Positions 1-7,961 of a stretch of 36,405 bases of DNA are shown here, in pieces. Origin of the DNA: REEB481 sp964586595 (lineage in GTDB: Bacteria > Bacteroidota > Bacteroidia > NS11-12g > UBA955). The position numbers and the translations under genes are program-made. The stretch covers positions 1 through 36,405 of the forward strand of contig CAZPHB010000021.1 of NCBI GenBank assembly GCA_964586595.1, in the 5' to 3' direction. The notes beneath the pieces are model-generated. The model ran no database searches, had not been told where the DNA came from, and saw nothing but the letters and a program-made list of their open reading frames with translations. Position 1 is the stretch's first letter. Every line of letters begins with the position of its first letter.

Positions 1-90
1 GTGAAGAAGTCGAAACGCCGCGAAAAAGGACTTACAGACACCGTCAGCGCCGTATTATTATTGCAGGTGTATTTGCAGCAGCAGTCATGA
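1..90 (+). CDS. ruvX: RuvX (YqgF) Holliday junction resolvase, C-terminal fragment
   Basis: This is the last 29 codons of a gene that enters from the left edge, ending at TGA 88-90. The visible tail (basic KKSKRREKG stretch, then a helix of the form LTDTVSAVLLLQVYL) matches what I know of the RuvX/YqgF C-terminus in Bacteroidota, where a KKKRR-type segment precedes a helix containing D-x-x-SA-x-xLLQ-x-YL. The family is a RNase H-fold nuclease linked to Holliday junction and 16S rRNA processing; its catalytic residues lie outside the window. The stop overlaps the def start as ATGA (87-90), indicating translational coupling. The identification is by short-motif recognition only. Confidence 0.7.
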   Translation: MKKSKRREKGLTDTVSAVLLLQVYLQQQS

Positions 91-641
91 TTCTTCCCAT
101 TTACGCTTACGGCAGTCCGGTGCTTAGGCAGAAGGCCGAACCCATCAGTCCCGATTATCCGGGTCTGAAGGAACTGATCGCCAACATGTACGAAACAATG
201 TATGCCAGCAATGGAATTGGATTGGCGGCGCCACAAATCGGCCTGCCCATCCGTTTGTTCGTGGTGGATGGCAGCGAAATCGACGACATCGACCCCGTAG
301 ATTTCAAACAAACCTTCATCAACCCGGTCATCCTCGACGAGTTTGACACGAAATGGAGTTTTGAGGAAGGATGCCTGAGCATTCCGCAGGTGCGGGAACA
401 TGTGAGCCGCCATGCAAAGCTGCGCATCCGTTATCAGGATGAACAATTCCGCGAGCACGAAGCCGAATTTGACGGCATGGCCGCGCGCATCATCCAACAC
501 GAGTACGACCACATCGAAGGCGTGCTGTTCACCGACCGTATTTCTCCTTTGAAGCGCAACCTGTTGAAGGGCAAGCTGAGCAACATCAGCGCCGGCCGGG
601 TAAACGTTTCCTACCGCATGAAATTCCCGAAAGCACGTTGA
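87..641 (+). CDS. def: Peptide deformylase
   Basis: This 184-residue protein removes the N-formyl group from nascent polypeptides as a cytoplasmic metalloenzyme. All three family motifs are present in order: GIGLAAPQIG near residues 43-52, EEGCLSIP near 93-100 with the metal-binding Cys, and QHEYDHIEG near 137-145 with the HExxH metal ligands and catalytic Glu. Length is typical for a bacterial deformylase. The ATG at 87 overlaps the upstream ruvX stop by four bases (ATGA), and the def stop overlaps the next gene's TTG start (TTGA), so ruvX, def and the UbiA gene form a tightly coupled operon. Nothing unusual was seen. Confidence 0.97.
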   Translation: MILPIYAYGSPVLRQKAEPISPDYPGLKELIANMYETMYASNGIGLAAPQIGLPIRLFVVDGSEIDDIDPVDFKQTFINPVILDEFDTKWSFEEGCLSIPQVREHVSRHAKLRIRYQDEQFREHEAEFDGMAARIIQHEYDHIEGVLFTDRISPLKRNLLKGKLSNISAGRVNVSYRMKFPKAR

Positions 642-1513
642 ATGCGAAGCTCCGCGCCCTGATTGAACTTGTTCGGCCACTGAACCTGCTGATCATCCTG
701 CTCACACAGGCATTGTTCATGGCGAAAGGTGCGGACTGGTTGGATTTTGGTGCTGCGGATTTCCTGCGCAGTTTCAACCCCAACCTGCTGCGCTGGCAGG
801 ATGCTTTTTTTCTGATGATGGCCACTACCGCTGCCGCCGCAGCAGGCAATGTGGTGAACGATATTGAAGGCCAGGCTGCCGATGCCGTAAACAAACCCGA
901 GCGCCGCCGCGTGGGAACGGTCATCAGTGTGCGCAGCGCTTGGATCTGGTACTGCATCTTACTGCTTCTTTCCCTGTGCGCCGCCTGGATGCTGGACCTC
1001 ACCTTTTTCCTGTTTACCCTGGTGGTGAATTTGTTGCTGTTCTTCTACAGCAGCGATTTGAAGGGAATGCCTCCCGCTGGGAACATGCTGGTGGCCATGC
1101 TTACCGCTTCGGTGGTGTTTGTGGCGCGGAAAGGCATTGAAGATGCTTCTGCCTTGCCTTTCAGCGAGTTTACCATGATTGCTTTTCTGCTGAATCTGGC
1201 GCGCGAATGGGTAAAGGATGTGGACGACAGGGAAGGTGATGAACGCGCCGGCCTGCGCAGCATGGCGGTGGTTTATGGTTCGGTGCACACCCTGAGGCTT
1301 ACTGGCTGGGTGCTGCTGTTGGCCGTGCTCCTCATTACCGCGGTGGCTTTGTTTTATCCCGCCGGAATGGTTTTTCGCGTGCATCTGCTGCTGGCAGCTG
1401 CTGGCACCGGCTACATGACGTTTTCTGTGTGGCAGGGAAATGCCGCAGGCTTGGCCTCAAGCAAACTGAAATGGCTGATGCTGTTCGGCATGCTGGCTGT
1501 ACTTTGGGTATAA
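638..1513 (+). CDS. UbiA-family membrane prenyltransferase (geranylgeranylglycerol-phosphate synthase-like)
   Basis: This integral membrane protein of 291 residues has about eight or nine hydrophobic segments. It carries the two Asp-rich prenyl-diphosphate/Mg motifs of the UbiA superfamily: NDIEGQAAD followed by NKPER near residues 72-88, and DVDDREGD near 192-199. Substrate specificity cannot be read directly. The Bacteroidota members I recall with this layout are annotated as geranylgeranylglycerol-phosphate geranylgeranyltransferase-like, while a menaquinone or haem pathway role is also possible. I chose the TTG start at 638 because it overlaps the def stop (TTGA) and precedes a sensible first membrane helix; the next in-frame ATG (near 719) would cut into that helix. 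Confidence 0.85.
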   Translation: MNAKLRALIELVRPLNLLIILLTQALFMAKGADWLDFGAADFLRSFNPNLLRWQDAFFLMMATTAAAAAGNVVNDIEGQAADAVNKPERRRVGTVISVRSAWIWYCILLLLSLCAAWMLDLTFFLFTLVVNLLLFFYSSDLKGMPPAGNMLVAMLTASVVFVARKGIEDASALPFSEFTMIAFLLNLAREWVKDVDDREGDERAGLRSMAVVYGSVHTLRLTGWVLLLAVLLITAVALFYPAGMVFRVHLLLAAAGTGYMTFSVWQGNAAGLASSKLKWLMLFGMLAVLWV

Positions 1514-1591
1514 AGTTGGTTCTTGAATACCGAGCCCTTACCGCATTGCTTCAACCTGGAGGGCACGCGCAGAAGCAGCCGATTTTTTCCC

Positions 1592-1599
1592 GAACTTTG
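1592..1599 (+). promoter_or_regulatory. Candidate Bacteroidota -7 element for the ABC-F gene
   Basis: GAACTTTG resembles the Bacteroidota -7 consensus TAnnTTTG (five of the six fixed bases match) and is followed by the common GCAGCC start region. It lies in the 103-base gap between the UbiA gene and the GTG start at 1617, implying a short leader of about a dozen bases. No convincing -33 TTG was found at the expected distance. Confidence 0.4.
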
Positions 1600-1616
1600 C
1601 AGCCCTTTTTAATACC

Positions 1617-3014
1617 GTGTTAGCGCTTACCGATTTCAGCTTCGAATTTGCCGGCAGATACCTCTACCGCAACGCATCCTGGCACATCAAGCCGGGCGAA
1701 AAAATAGGACTGGTCGGCAAAAACGGCACAGGTAAATCAACCCTGCTTCGTCTGATTTCCGGAGAATACGACCTGCGTGAAGGCATCATGAACAAAACCG
1801 GTGGCCTGACCATCGGCTTCCTGAACCAGGACATGCTTTCCTATGAATCCTCGGAACCCATCCTTCAGGTAGCGCGTCAAGGCCTCGGACGTTTGGTTCA
1901 GCTGGAGAAGGAAATCAACGAGCTCTTGGTGCAGATTGAAACCGACCACAGCGACAAAACGCTGAACCTGCTGGCCGAGAAGCAGGAAGAGTTCGGCACC
2001 CTGGGCGGCTATGAATTGGATAACGAAGCCGAGAAAATCCTGGAAGGTCTGGGTTTCGAAACCTGGCAACTGAATCAGCCACTCCATTCGTTCAGCGGCG
2101 GCTGGCGGATGCGCGTCATGCTGGCCAAGTTGCTGCTGCAACAGCCGGATTTGCTGCTGCTCGACGAACCCACCAACCACCTGGATATGCCCAGCATTGA
2201 GTGGCTGGAAGAATACCTCAGCGAATACCGCGGCACCTTCGTGATTGTGTCGCACGACCGTTTTTTCATGGATCGCGTGGTTACCCGCGTGGTGGAAATT
2301 GCNNNNNNNNNNNNNNNNNNNNNNNNNNNNNNNNNNNNNNNNNNNNNNNNNNNNNNNNNNNNNNNNNNNNNNNNNNNNNNNNNNNNNNNNNNNNNNNNNN
2401 NNGTATTCAAGAAAATCAAACTGCTCAGCGGTGGTGAAAAAGCCCGTGTGGCCCTGGCCAAAACCTTGGTTCAGGAAAGCAACCTGCTGCTGCTTGACGA
2501 ACCTACCAACCACCTGGACATCCAAAGTTCAGGATTGCTTGCCGAAGCCCTGAAAAACTACAAGGGCAGCTTCGTACTCATCAGCCACGACCGCTATTTC
2601 GTTTCGGAAGTGGCCAATAAAATCTGGTACGTGGAAGATGGCCTCATCAAGGAATATCCTGGCAATTATCCCGAGTTTAACGAATGGTTTGCGCGCCGTC
2701 AGGAGCAGATGGCCGCTCAGGAACCCAAGCCCCAGAAACAGGAAAAGCCTGTGCCCGCTCCGGTGAAAGCTACAGAAAATCCATCGCGCGTAAAGCAGCT
2801 GGAGAAAGAGCTTGAAGCCGTTCAGGTAAAACTGGATACACAGCAGGCGCAGCGTGCCGATCTGGAAGCGCGGCTGGCCAATCCGGAAGTGGCCGCAGAT
2901 CTTGCCCTGGTTGGGAAATTGGGACAGGAACATGAAGCCTTGTGCCGGAACATCGAACAGCTGCAGGGCGAATACGACCGGCTGTTGGAAGCCTGGATGG
3001 AAGGGCAGTCCTGA
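1617..3014 (+). CDS. ABC-F family ATPase (Uup/EttA-like), interrupted by an assembly gap
   Basis: This is a cytoplasmic ABC-F protein with two ATPase domains and no membrane segments; the family acts on the ribosome or in resistance and DNA-related roles. The first domain is complete up to the gap: Walker A GLVGKNGTGKST, signature FSGGWRMR, Walker B LLLLDEPTNHLD, then SHDRFFMDRVV. After the gap only the second signature LSGGEKARVALA, Walker B LLLLDEPTNHLD and SHDRYFVSEVA remain. The C-terminus (last 90 residues) is a charged, Gln/Glu-rich coiled coil as in Uup-type proteins. The linker and the second Walker A are absent, so the real gap must be several hundred bases longer than 100. Start is GTG; no in-frame ATG is close. 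Confidence 0.9.
   Translation: MLALTDFSFEFAGRYLYRNASWHIKPGEKIGLVGKNGTGKSTLLRLISGEYDLREGIMNKTGGLTIGFLNQDMLSYESSEPILQVARQGLGRLVQLEKEINELLVQIETDHSDKTLNLLAEKQEEFGTLGGYELDNEAEKILEGLGFETWQLNQPLHSFSGGWRMRVMLAKLLLQQPDLLLLDEPTNHLDMPSIEWLEEYLSEYRGTFVIVSHDRFFMDRVVTRVVEIXXXXXXXXXXXXXXXXXXXXXXXXXXXXXXXXXXVFKKIKLLSGGEKARVALAKTLVQESNLLLLDEPTNHLDIQSSGLLAEALKNYKGSFVLISHDRYFVSEVANKIWYVEDGLIKEYPGNYPEFNEWFARRQEQMAAQEPKPQKQEKPVPAPVKATENPSRVKQLEKELEAVQVKLDTQQAQRADLEARLANPEVAADLALVGKLGQEHEALCRNIEQLQGEYDRLLEAWMEGQS
2303..2402. other. Assembly gap of exactly 100 N
   Basis: A placeholder gap inside the ABC-F gene. The coding frames on both sides happen to agree, but family architecture shows roughly 200 residues (the inter-domain linker and the first half of the second ATPase domain) are missing, so the true length is probably about 600-700 bases. 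Confidence 0.95.
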
Positions 3015-3020
3015 AAAAAG

Positions 3021-3051
3021 AAGCGCCTCCCTGAAGTTCAGAGAGGCGCTT
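3021..3051 (-). terminator. Hairpin terminator between convergent genes
   Basis: An outer 9-bp stem (AAGCGCCTC at 3021-3029 with GAGGCGCTT at 3043-3051) continues, after one mismatch, into an inner CTGAA/TTCAG stem (3031-3035 and 3037-3041). Read on the - strand the hairpin is followed by CTTTTTT, a good intrinsic terminator for the SulP gene ending at 3075. On the + strand it also follows the ABC-F stop (3012-3014) but lacks a T-run. Confidence 0.75.
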
Positions 3052-3074
3052 GAATATCCAATGCCGGCCCGAGC

Positions 3075-4709
3075 CTAATTCTGGATGTAATGTTTGGCTT
3101 TTTGCAGCTTCATTCGGTTGTTTTTGGGCTTGTTGCGCGCGGCATGCGCATGGCTGCTTTTCGACGCAGTCTTGAATTCATCCAAACCCAATACGCTTAG
3201 CGAACCGCCGGCATGTTCAAATTCGGCCTGCAGGTGATGCAGGTTGTCGGAAACCGTGTGATCTACAAGGTTGCAGGCGCTCAGGTCGATGCTGGCATGC
3301 GCGGTGCGCGGGATCAGTACCAGTTGCTTTTTGATGCCCAGCCAGTTGCTGAATACCGCCGCCCCGGCCACCTTTAGGGTATTGCCCTGCCGTGCGGTAT
3401 GTGCGCGGAAAATAGCACCCAGAGGCGCACCAAATACCAATTGTGTGATCAGCTTTGTCAAAATGCCAGCGCCAATGCCAATCAACAAATCGGTAGCCAG
3501 GGTTACGATGATGGTGGTGCAGAAAATAATCAGTTGTTCTGTACCCACTTTGGCCATCAGTCCGAACTCCCTGGGGCTGGCCAGCTTGAAGCCTACGCCA
3601 ATCAGCATGGCGGCCAGTGCCGGCAACGGAATCATGTCGTTGAACTGTAAATCCAAAATCAGGAAGATCATGATGAACACGCCGTGGAAGAAGTTCGCCC
3701 AGCGGGTGCGTGCACCATTGCTCACATTGGCGCTGCTTCGCGCTACTTCGCTGATCATGGGTAAGCCTCCAAATACACCGGCCAGCATGTTGCCTGCACC
3801 CACGGCCATCAAGTCTTTATTGGCGTCGCTTTTCTGATGGTTCGGGTCCAGCATGTCCACAGCTTTAACGGTAAGCAGCGATTCCAGGCTTCCCACCAGG
3901 GCAAACATGATGACATATTTGATGAAGATTCCGGTTTGCGCCATGCCGCCAAAGTCAACATCCACTTCCAGTGTTTCGGCAAGGTTGTGGTCGAAATGAA
4001 CCAGTTGGCCATGCTCCAAACCTAGGAATTTTGAAAGTGGAACAGCCAACAACAAAACCACAATGGGTGCGGGTATTTTTCGAAGCCATGCATGTTTTAC
4101 CTTAGGCCAAAGCAAAACAATCAGCAAACTGCTCAATCCAACCAATGCTGCTGTTCCGGCATGGTTTGCAAGCGTATGCGGAAGCCTGGCAATGAGTTCT
4201 AATGGTTCAACCAAAGCCCTGCCAAACTCATCTTTTGGACTTACGCCAAGCAGGATGTGTGTTTGTTTGCTGATGATGATGATGCCGATGGCAGCCAACA
4301 TGCCGTGTACCGCGCTTAATGGAAAAAAATCAACCAGCGAACCCAGCCGGATGAAGCCAAATAAGATTTGAATGGCCCCGGCAACAACCACGGCACCCAG
4401 GGCGTATTTCCATCCCAGGGTTACATCGCCATGTCCTAACTCTGCCACTGCACCGGCAACAATCACAATCAATCCGGCGGCCGGCCCTTTGATGGTAAGC
4501 CTGGATCCTGCAATCAGCGAAACAAATAATCCGCCGATCATGGCGGTAATCAGACCCATTATGGGCGGAAAATCGCTGGCCTTTGCAATGCCAAGGCTTA
4601 ATGGAAGGGCCAACATAAATACCAGAAAACCGCTTAAGGCATCCTGGCGGAAGTGTTCTTTAAGCCCGGACCATCCGTCGGCGGGCATCTTTTTATCATG
4701 GGAATTCAT
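3075..4709 (-). CDS. SulP-family inorganic anion transporter 1 (putative bicarbonate/anion uptake)
   Basis: This 544-residue inner-membrane SulP (SLC26) transporter has a hydrophobic core of about 12-14 helices (residues 25-430), followed by a short STAS-like domain and a basic tail. Recognisable SulP features include LPLSLGIAKASDFPP near the start, TIKGPAAGLIVIVAGAV, and GGLPMISEVARSSANV. It is the last gene of the dabA-dabB-porin-SulP run, 17 bases after the porin stop. Characterised SulP proteins move sulfate, bicarbonate (BicA) or other anions. The DabAB context makes bicarbonate my preferred substrate, but sulfate cannot be excluded. In the STAS loop the usual Ser region reads VDHTV. It is closely similar to the second SulP at 11398-13038. 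Confidence 0.9.
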   Translation of the reverse strand: MNSHDKKMPADGWSGLKEHFRQDALSGFLVFMLALPLSLGIAKASDFPPIMGLITAMIGGLFVSLIAGSRLTIKGPAAGLIVIVAGAVAELGHGDVTLGWKYALGAVVVAGAIQILFGFIRLGSLVDFFPLSAVHGMLAAIGIIIISKQTHILLGVSPKDEFGRALVEPLELIARLPHTLANHAGTAALVGLSSLLIVLLWPKVKHAWLRKIPAPIVVLLLAVPLSKFLGLEHGQLVHFDHNLAETLEVDVDFGGMAQTGIFIKYVIMFALVGSLESLLTVKAVDMLDPNHQKSDANKDLMAVGAGNMLAGVFGGLPMISEVARSSANVSNGARTRWANFFHGVFIMIFLILDLQFNDMIPLPALAAMLIGVGFKLASPREFGLMAKVGTEQLIIFCTTIIVTLATDLLIGIGAGILTKLITQLVFGAPLGAIFRAHTARQGNTLKVAGAAVFSNWLGIKKQLVLIPRTAHASIDLSACNLVDHTVSDNLHHLQAEFEHAGGSLSVLGLDEFKTASKSSHAHAARNKPKNNRMKLQKAKHYIQN

Positions 4710-4726
4710 GTGTTTTTTTTGGGGGG

Positions 4727-6079
4727 TTAGAAGAAGATTTGATATTGCAAGGTGTACGCGTTCTTGCGCGCGCCGGATGTTTGATGCCCATCGGCATAAA
4801 CCAGAAATCCGGGTCTGTTTTGATAATCCAGGCTTATTTTGGCTTTGTGTCCCTCAAGCAGGCAGTTCATGCCCAGGTTATAGGTATTGCAGGGTATTCC
4901 CAGGCGGTCAAAACGTGCCAGTGTGGCGGCGGCATAAGGCATGAACCGCCTTTTCCCTGCATGAATCTGTTCAGGCAACAGCCAGCCTGTTTGGGCATAG
5001 AGTACTTTGCCGCTGCCGAACATCGGGTAGGCATTGCCAAACTGGGGTCCTGCATCCTTGGCCAAACCGCTGAGCGCAGTGCCGCTGGCTGGATTCATGA
5101 TGCCGTTGAAGCGCAGATAGTCTTTCCCATAAAGGGTGAAGAACAATCCTGCGTATGCGGAAAGCGCGCTGCCTTTGCTTCGTTTCAAAGGAATATCCAG
5201 ATAAGATTCCACACAGAAAAGGTTCATGTCCTCATATATGGTGTCGGCACCATTGCTTCGCCACATGGCTTTCCGCTGATGTATGGCTCCGGCAGCCAGG
5301 TTGAAAACCTTCTTCTTTCCCAGATAAGTGCCTGTCATATAGGGAGTGGTATGACTTTCATGTTCCAGAAACTGCCACATCAGATAGCCTTGCAGCTGCG
5401 CATGTCGGCCTTTTTGGGCGAATGTGGCATGACTGCTCAGATCGGGCAACGATAGTCCGTTGCTGCTTATCGGAAAAGGATCGCTGAGGGAAAACCTGTA
5501 ATCCAGGTGATGCAGCTGTCCACGGGCGTACACAGACAATTTCCGGCTGAACTGATCGGTCTGGTCCACGGTGGTTTGCGCGAAAACCGGAACATCCATG
5601 GTCATGATGCTGCCAATGGAAGGCTGCGAAAACCTGGAAAGCCCGTTGGCAATGGTCAGGCCGCTGCCCAGCTTCAGCTGATTTCCCTTGAAAGCCTTGT
5701 ATTCACAAACAGCGTCGTGAAAGAAAGCGGCTACTTTCCGGCTTCCAGCATATTGCGCCTGGGCGTTGAAATTGTTCTGACCAAATTGGAAATACACAAA
5801 CACACGGTCGTTCAGCTGACCGAACAGCTGGAATCGGGTGCGGCGCAAGCCGATGTCGAAGGTGTGGTTGGCGGCCATCCCCTGCATGAGCGTGCCGGGC
5901 TGACTTTGATTGTAGCGCAGCCACACCTGATTCAGCAGGGTTGCCTGGATGAAATGTGTTCCTTCTTTGTTCAGGTTTAGTTTGAGGGCTTCCAGTTCAT
6001 TCCCCTGAGCCCGAGCCGGGGCTGCCGCGGAAAGCAACAGCATGGTCATCATGAATTTATTCCAAAGATTCATAAGCAT
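4727..6079 (-). CDS. Outer-membrane porin, phosphate-selective porin O/P-like
   Basis: This is a putative outer-membrane beta-barrel of about 450 residues with an N-terminal signal peptide ending AAAPARAQG. Alternating hydrophobic/polar strands with many aromatic residues, the segment GLRRTRFQLFGQL followed by FVYFQFGQNNF, and a C-terminal strand ending YQIFF are typical of the Bacteroidota OprO/OprP-like porins. It sits directly behind dabB (1-base gap if the ATG at 6079 is used; the ATG at 6073 is an equally good start) and ahead of SulP 1, so it probably admits the anion or substrate handled by those pumps. Substrate selectivity is not readable from the sequence. Confidence 0.75.
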   Translation of the reverse strand: MLMNLWNKFMMTMLLLSAAAPARAQGNELEALKLNLNKEGTHFIQATLLNQVWLRYNQSQPGTLMQGMAANHTFDIGLRRTRFQLFGQLNDRVFVYFQFGQNNFNAQAQYAGSRKVAAFFHDAVCEYKAFKGNQLKLGSGLTIANGLSRFSQPSIGSIMTMDVPVFAQTTVDQTDQFSRKLSVYARGQLHHLDYRFSLSDPFPISSNGLSLPDLSSHATFAQKGRHAQLQGYLMWQFLEHESHTTPYMTGTYLGKKKVFNLAAGAIHQRKAMWRSNGADTIYEDMNLFCVESYLDIPLKRSKGSALSAYAGLFFTLYGKDYLRFNGIMNPASGTALSGLAKDAGPQFGNAYPMFGSGKVLYAQTGWLLPEQIHAGKRRFMPYAAATLARFDRLGIPCNTYNLGMNCLLEGHKAKISLDYQNRPGFLVYADGHQTSGARKNAYTLQYQIFF

Positions 6080-6080
6080 T

Positions 6081-7961
6081 TCAGGAAGATTCAATGGCTG
6101 TGGGTTGATACGTTTTCACATGCGGACCAAGGAACAGGCGTGCATAAATCCGCACGATTGAAATGCCTCCGATGATGAATCCGCCCGAGTTAAGCAGCGC
6201 CAGCCAGAACTGATGTTCCTGGATGTGGCTGAAAATCAGGTCTTCTCCGATAAAGGTGGGAGAAATCGGGAAGCCCATCAATCCGAGGCTGGCCAGCAGA
6301 AAAAGCAGCGCAAACCTTGGATGTTCATGAACATGGCCGAAATAACGGTTCAGGCTGAAATACCCAGGTTCTGCCTTGCGCAGGCGGAACAAACCATACA
6401 ATCCGGCACCACCCATTACCATTATACCGCTCAAATAGGTCAGCGTATGGCTTAAGTCGAAATGGTCGTTAAAGGAAACGGCCAGGGCCATCCAGAAGTG
6501 GTTCATGATGAGCAGCGTCCAGGCAAGCAGCGGCGCCTGTCGTTCTGAAAACGATTTCAGTACCATCAGAAATCCAAGCCCGGAACAGACGAGGGGCAAT
6601 ACGTGCATCCAGTGCTCAGGTATGGATTTTCGGTAATAAAGTCCGATCAGTCCCGCCACATACAAGGGAAGGAAATAATACACCACGTTGCGAAAGCGCA
6701 GGAAATCGATTTGGTGGCCCAGACGCTTGATGGGATGAAACACCCACTTGTTTATGAACACATCCAGGTTCCATTCCCTCAGGCTCAGCATGATCAGGCT
6801 GGCACCGAGCCGACCAGGCGCTTTTTTAGATGCGGCTCCGTGTGTTGCGTTTTTGTTGTAAAACTGCTCACGGATGAGGTAGCTCACTACCGACGGAGAA
6901 ACCAGCAGCTGATAGGTCCGCAAAAAGGCGTTTCCGGTAAAGTGGATCAGCGCCAGTACTTTCAGTCCCAGGGCTATTTCAACGAAAATCAATCCTATCT
7001 GGGCAATGGAAGCATAGGCAATCTGGGTTTTTGCCGACGACTGAACCCTCGCGATTCCGCTGGCTACCAGGCTGGTCAATAATCCTAAAGCTCCCGTAAC
7101 TATGCGCATCAACAGCTGGTGTTCCCAGAACGGAAAGGTGCGCAGCAGCAGAAAGACACCGAAATGCACCGACAAGGAGCCGTAAAAGATGGCACTTGAA
7201 GGTGTGGGGCCTTCCATGGCTCTGGGCAACCAGCTGGAAAAGGGCAACTGGGCCGATTTCGCAGCTGCGGCCAGCAACAGCATCAGGGAAATGAACACGC
7301 CGGCATTGCTATGATTAAGCAAATGGTCGTGCACCAGCTGGGCATTGTTCATTTTGGCAAAGGTGATGTTCTCGTGCCACAGGTGGTGGCTGGCCCACAT
7401 CGCCAGCAAAATCCCCAAATCGCCGATGCGGTAAATCGAAAATACCTTCACGGCATTTCGAACCGGCAGGTAGCGGTCGCGGTAAAAGGCAATCAGCAGA
7501 AAAGAGGAAATCCCGAGGAATTCCCAGCCAATGAACAGCGTTTCAAAATTTCCGCCGAAAATAGTTACCGAATAACCCAGGTAGAAAAAAAGGATGGTAT
7601 TGAAGAAACGCTTATAGCCTGTTTCCCGATGCAGGTAATATCTACTGTAAATGGTGATCAGGAAGGTGAGCAGCGACCCGGTAATCATGAATACCGCCGT
7701 GATATGGTCGAAATAGAAATCGAGCAGGAAGGAATCCCGTGGCCCAGCATCATACAGGTAAATATCCGGGATGTTGCAGGGCGTTGCGCCCTGAATCAGC
7801 CACCAGATGGCATAAATGATGAAGCTGATCAGGTTGATTCCCGCGGTGAGAAAGGCCACGCGCGACAGCAACATTTCCCTGCGCTCCGGAATAAACAAGC
7901 TGAGCAGGAAGCCGAAAGCAGGAATCAGGATGAACAAATTGATGATAAAACTCGGATTCAT
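6081..7961 (-). CDS. dabB: DabB, proton-conducting membrane subunit of a DAB inorganic-carbon pump
   Basis: This 626-residue multi-pass membrane protein belongs to the NuoL/MrpA-type proton-pumping transporter family. Conserved segments include FIGWEFLGISSFLL, the AAAKSAQLPFSSWLPRAMEG helix with its buried Lys, and GPTPSSAIFYGSL. In characterised DAB systems this subunit partners with DabA and couples cation flow to CO2 hydration. No other complex I or Mrp subunit is nearby and the partner is dabA, so DabB is preferred over NuoL. The ATG at 7961 overlaps the dabA stop as ATGA, the hallmark of translational coupling; longer upstream starts would lie inside dabA. The C-terminal third contains additional helices (VVYYFLPLYVAGLIGLYY and later). 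Confidence 0.9.
   Translation of the reverse strand: MNPSFIINLFILIPAFGFLLSLFIPERREMLLSRVAFLTAGINLISFIIYAIWWLIQGATPCNIPDIYLYDAGPRDSFLLDFYFDHITAVFMITGSLLTFLITIYSRYYLHRETGYKRFFNTILFFYLGYSVTIFGGNFETLFIGWEFLGISSFLLIAFYRDRYLPVRNAVKVFSIYRIGDLGILLAMWASHHLWHENITFAKMNNAQLVHDHLLNHSNAGVFISLMLLLAAAAKSAQLPFSSWLPRAMEGPTPSSAIFYGSLSVHFGVFLLLRTFPFWEHQLLMRIVTGALGLLTSLVASGIARVQSSAKTQIAYASIAQIGLIFVEIALGLKVLALIHFTGNAFLRTYQLLVSPSVVSYLIREQFYNKNATHGAASKKAPGRLGASLIMLSLREWNLDVFINKWVFHPIKRLGHQIDFLRFRNVVYYFLPLYVAGLIGLYYRKSIPEHWMHVLPLVCSGLGFLMVLKSFSERQAPLLAWTLLIMNHFWMALAVSFNDHFDLSHTLTYLSGIMVMGGAGLYGLFRLRKAEPGYFSLNRYFGHVHEHPRFALLFLLASLGLMGFPISPTFIGEDLIFSHIQEHQFWLALLNSGGFIIGGISIVRIYARLFLGPHVKTYQPTAIESS

Noticed and set aside
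6081..7961. Annotation of the NuoL-like protein as complex I subunit 5
   Set aside because: No other nuo or mrp genes are nearby and the start overlaps dabA, so DabB fits better.
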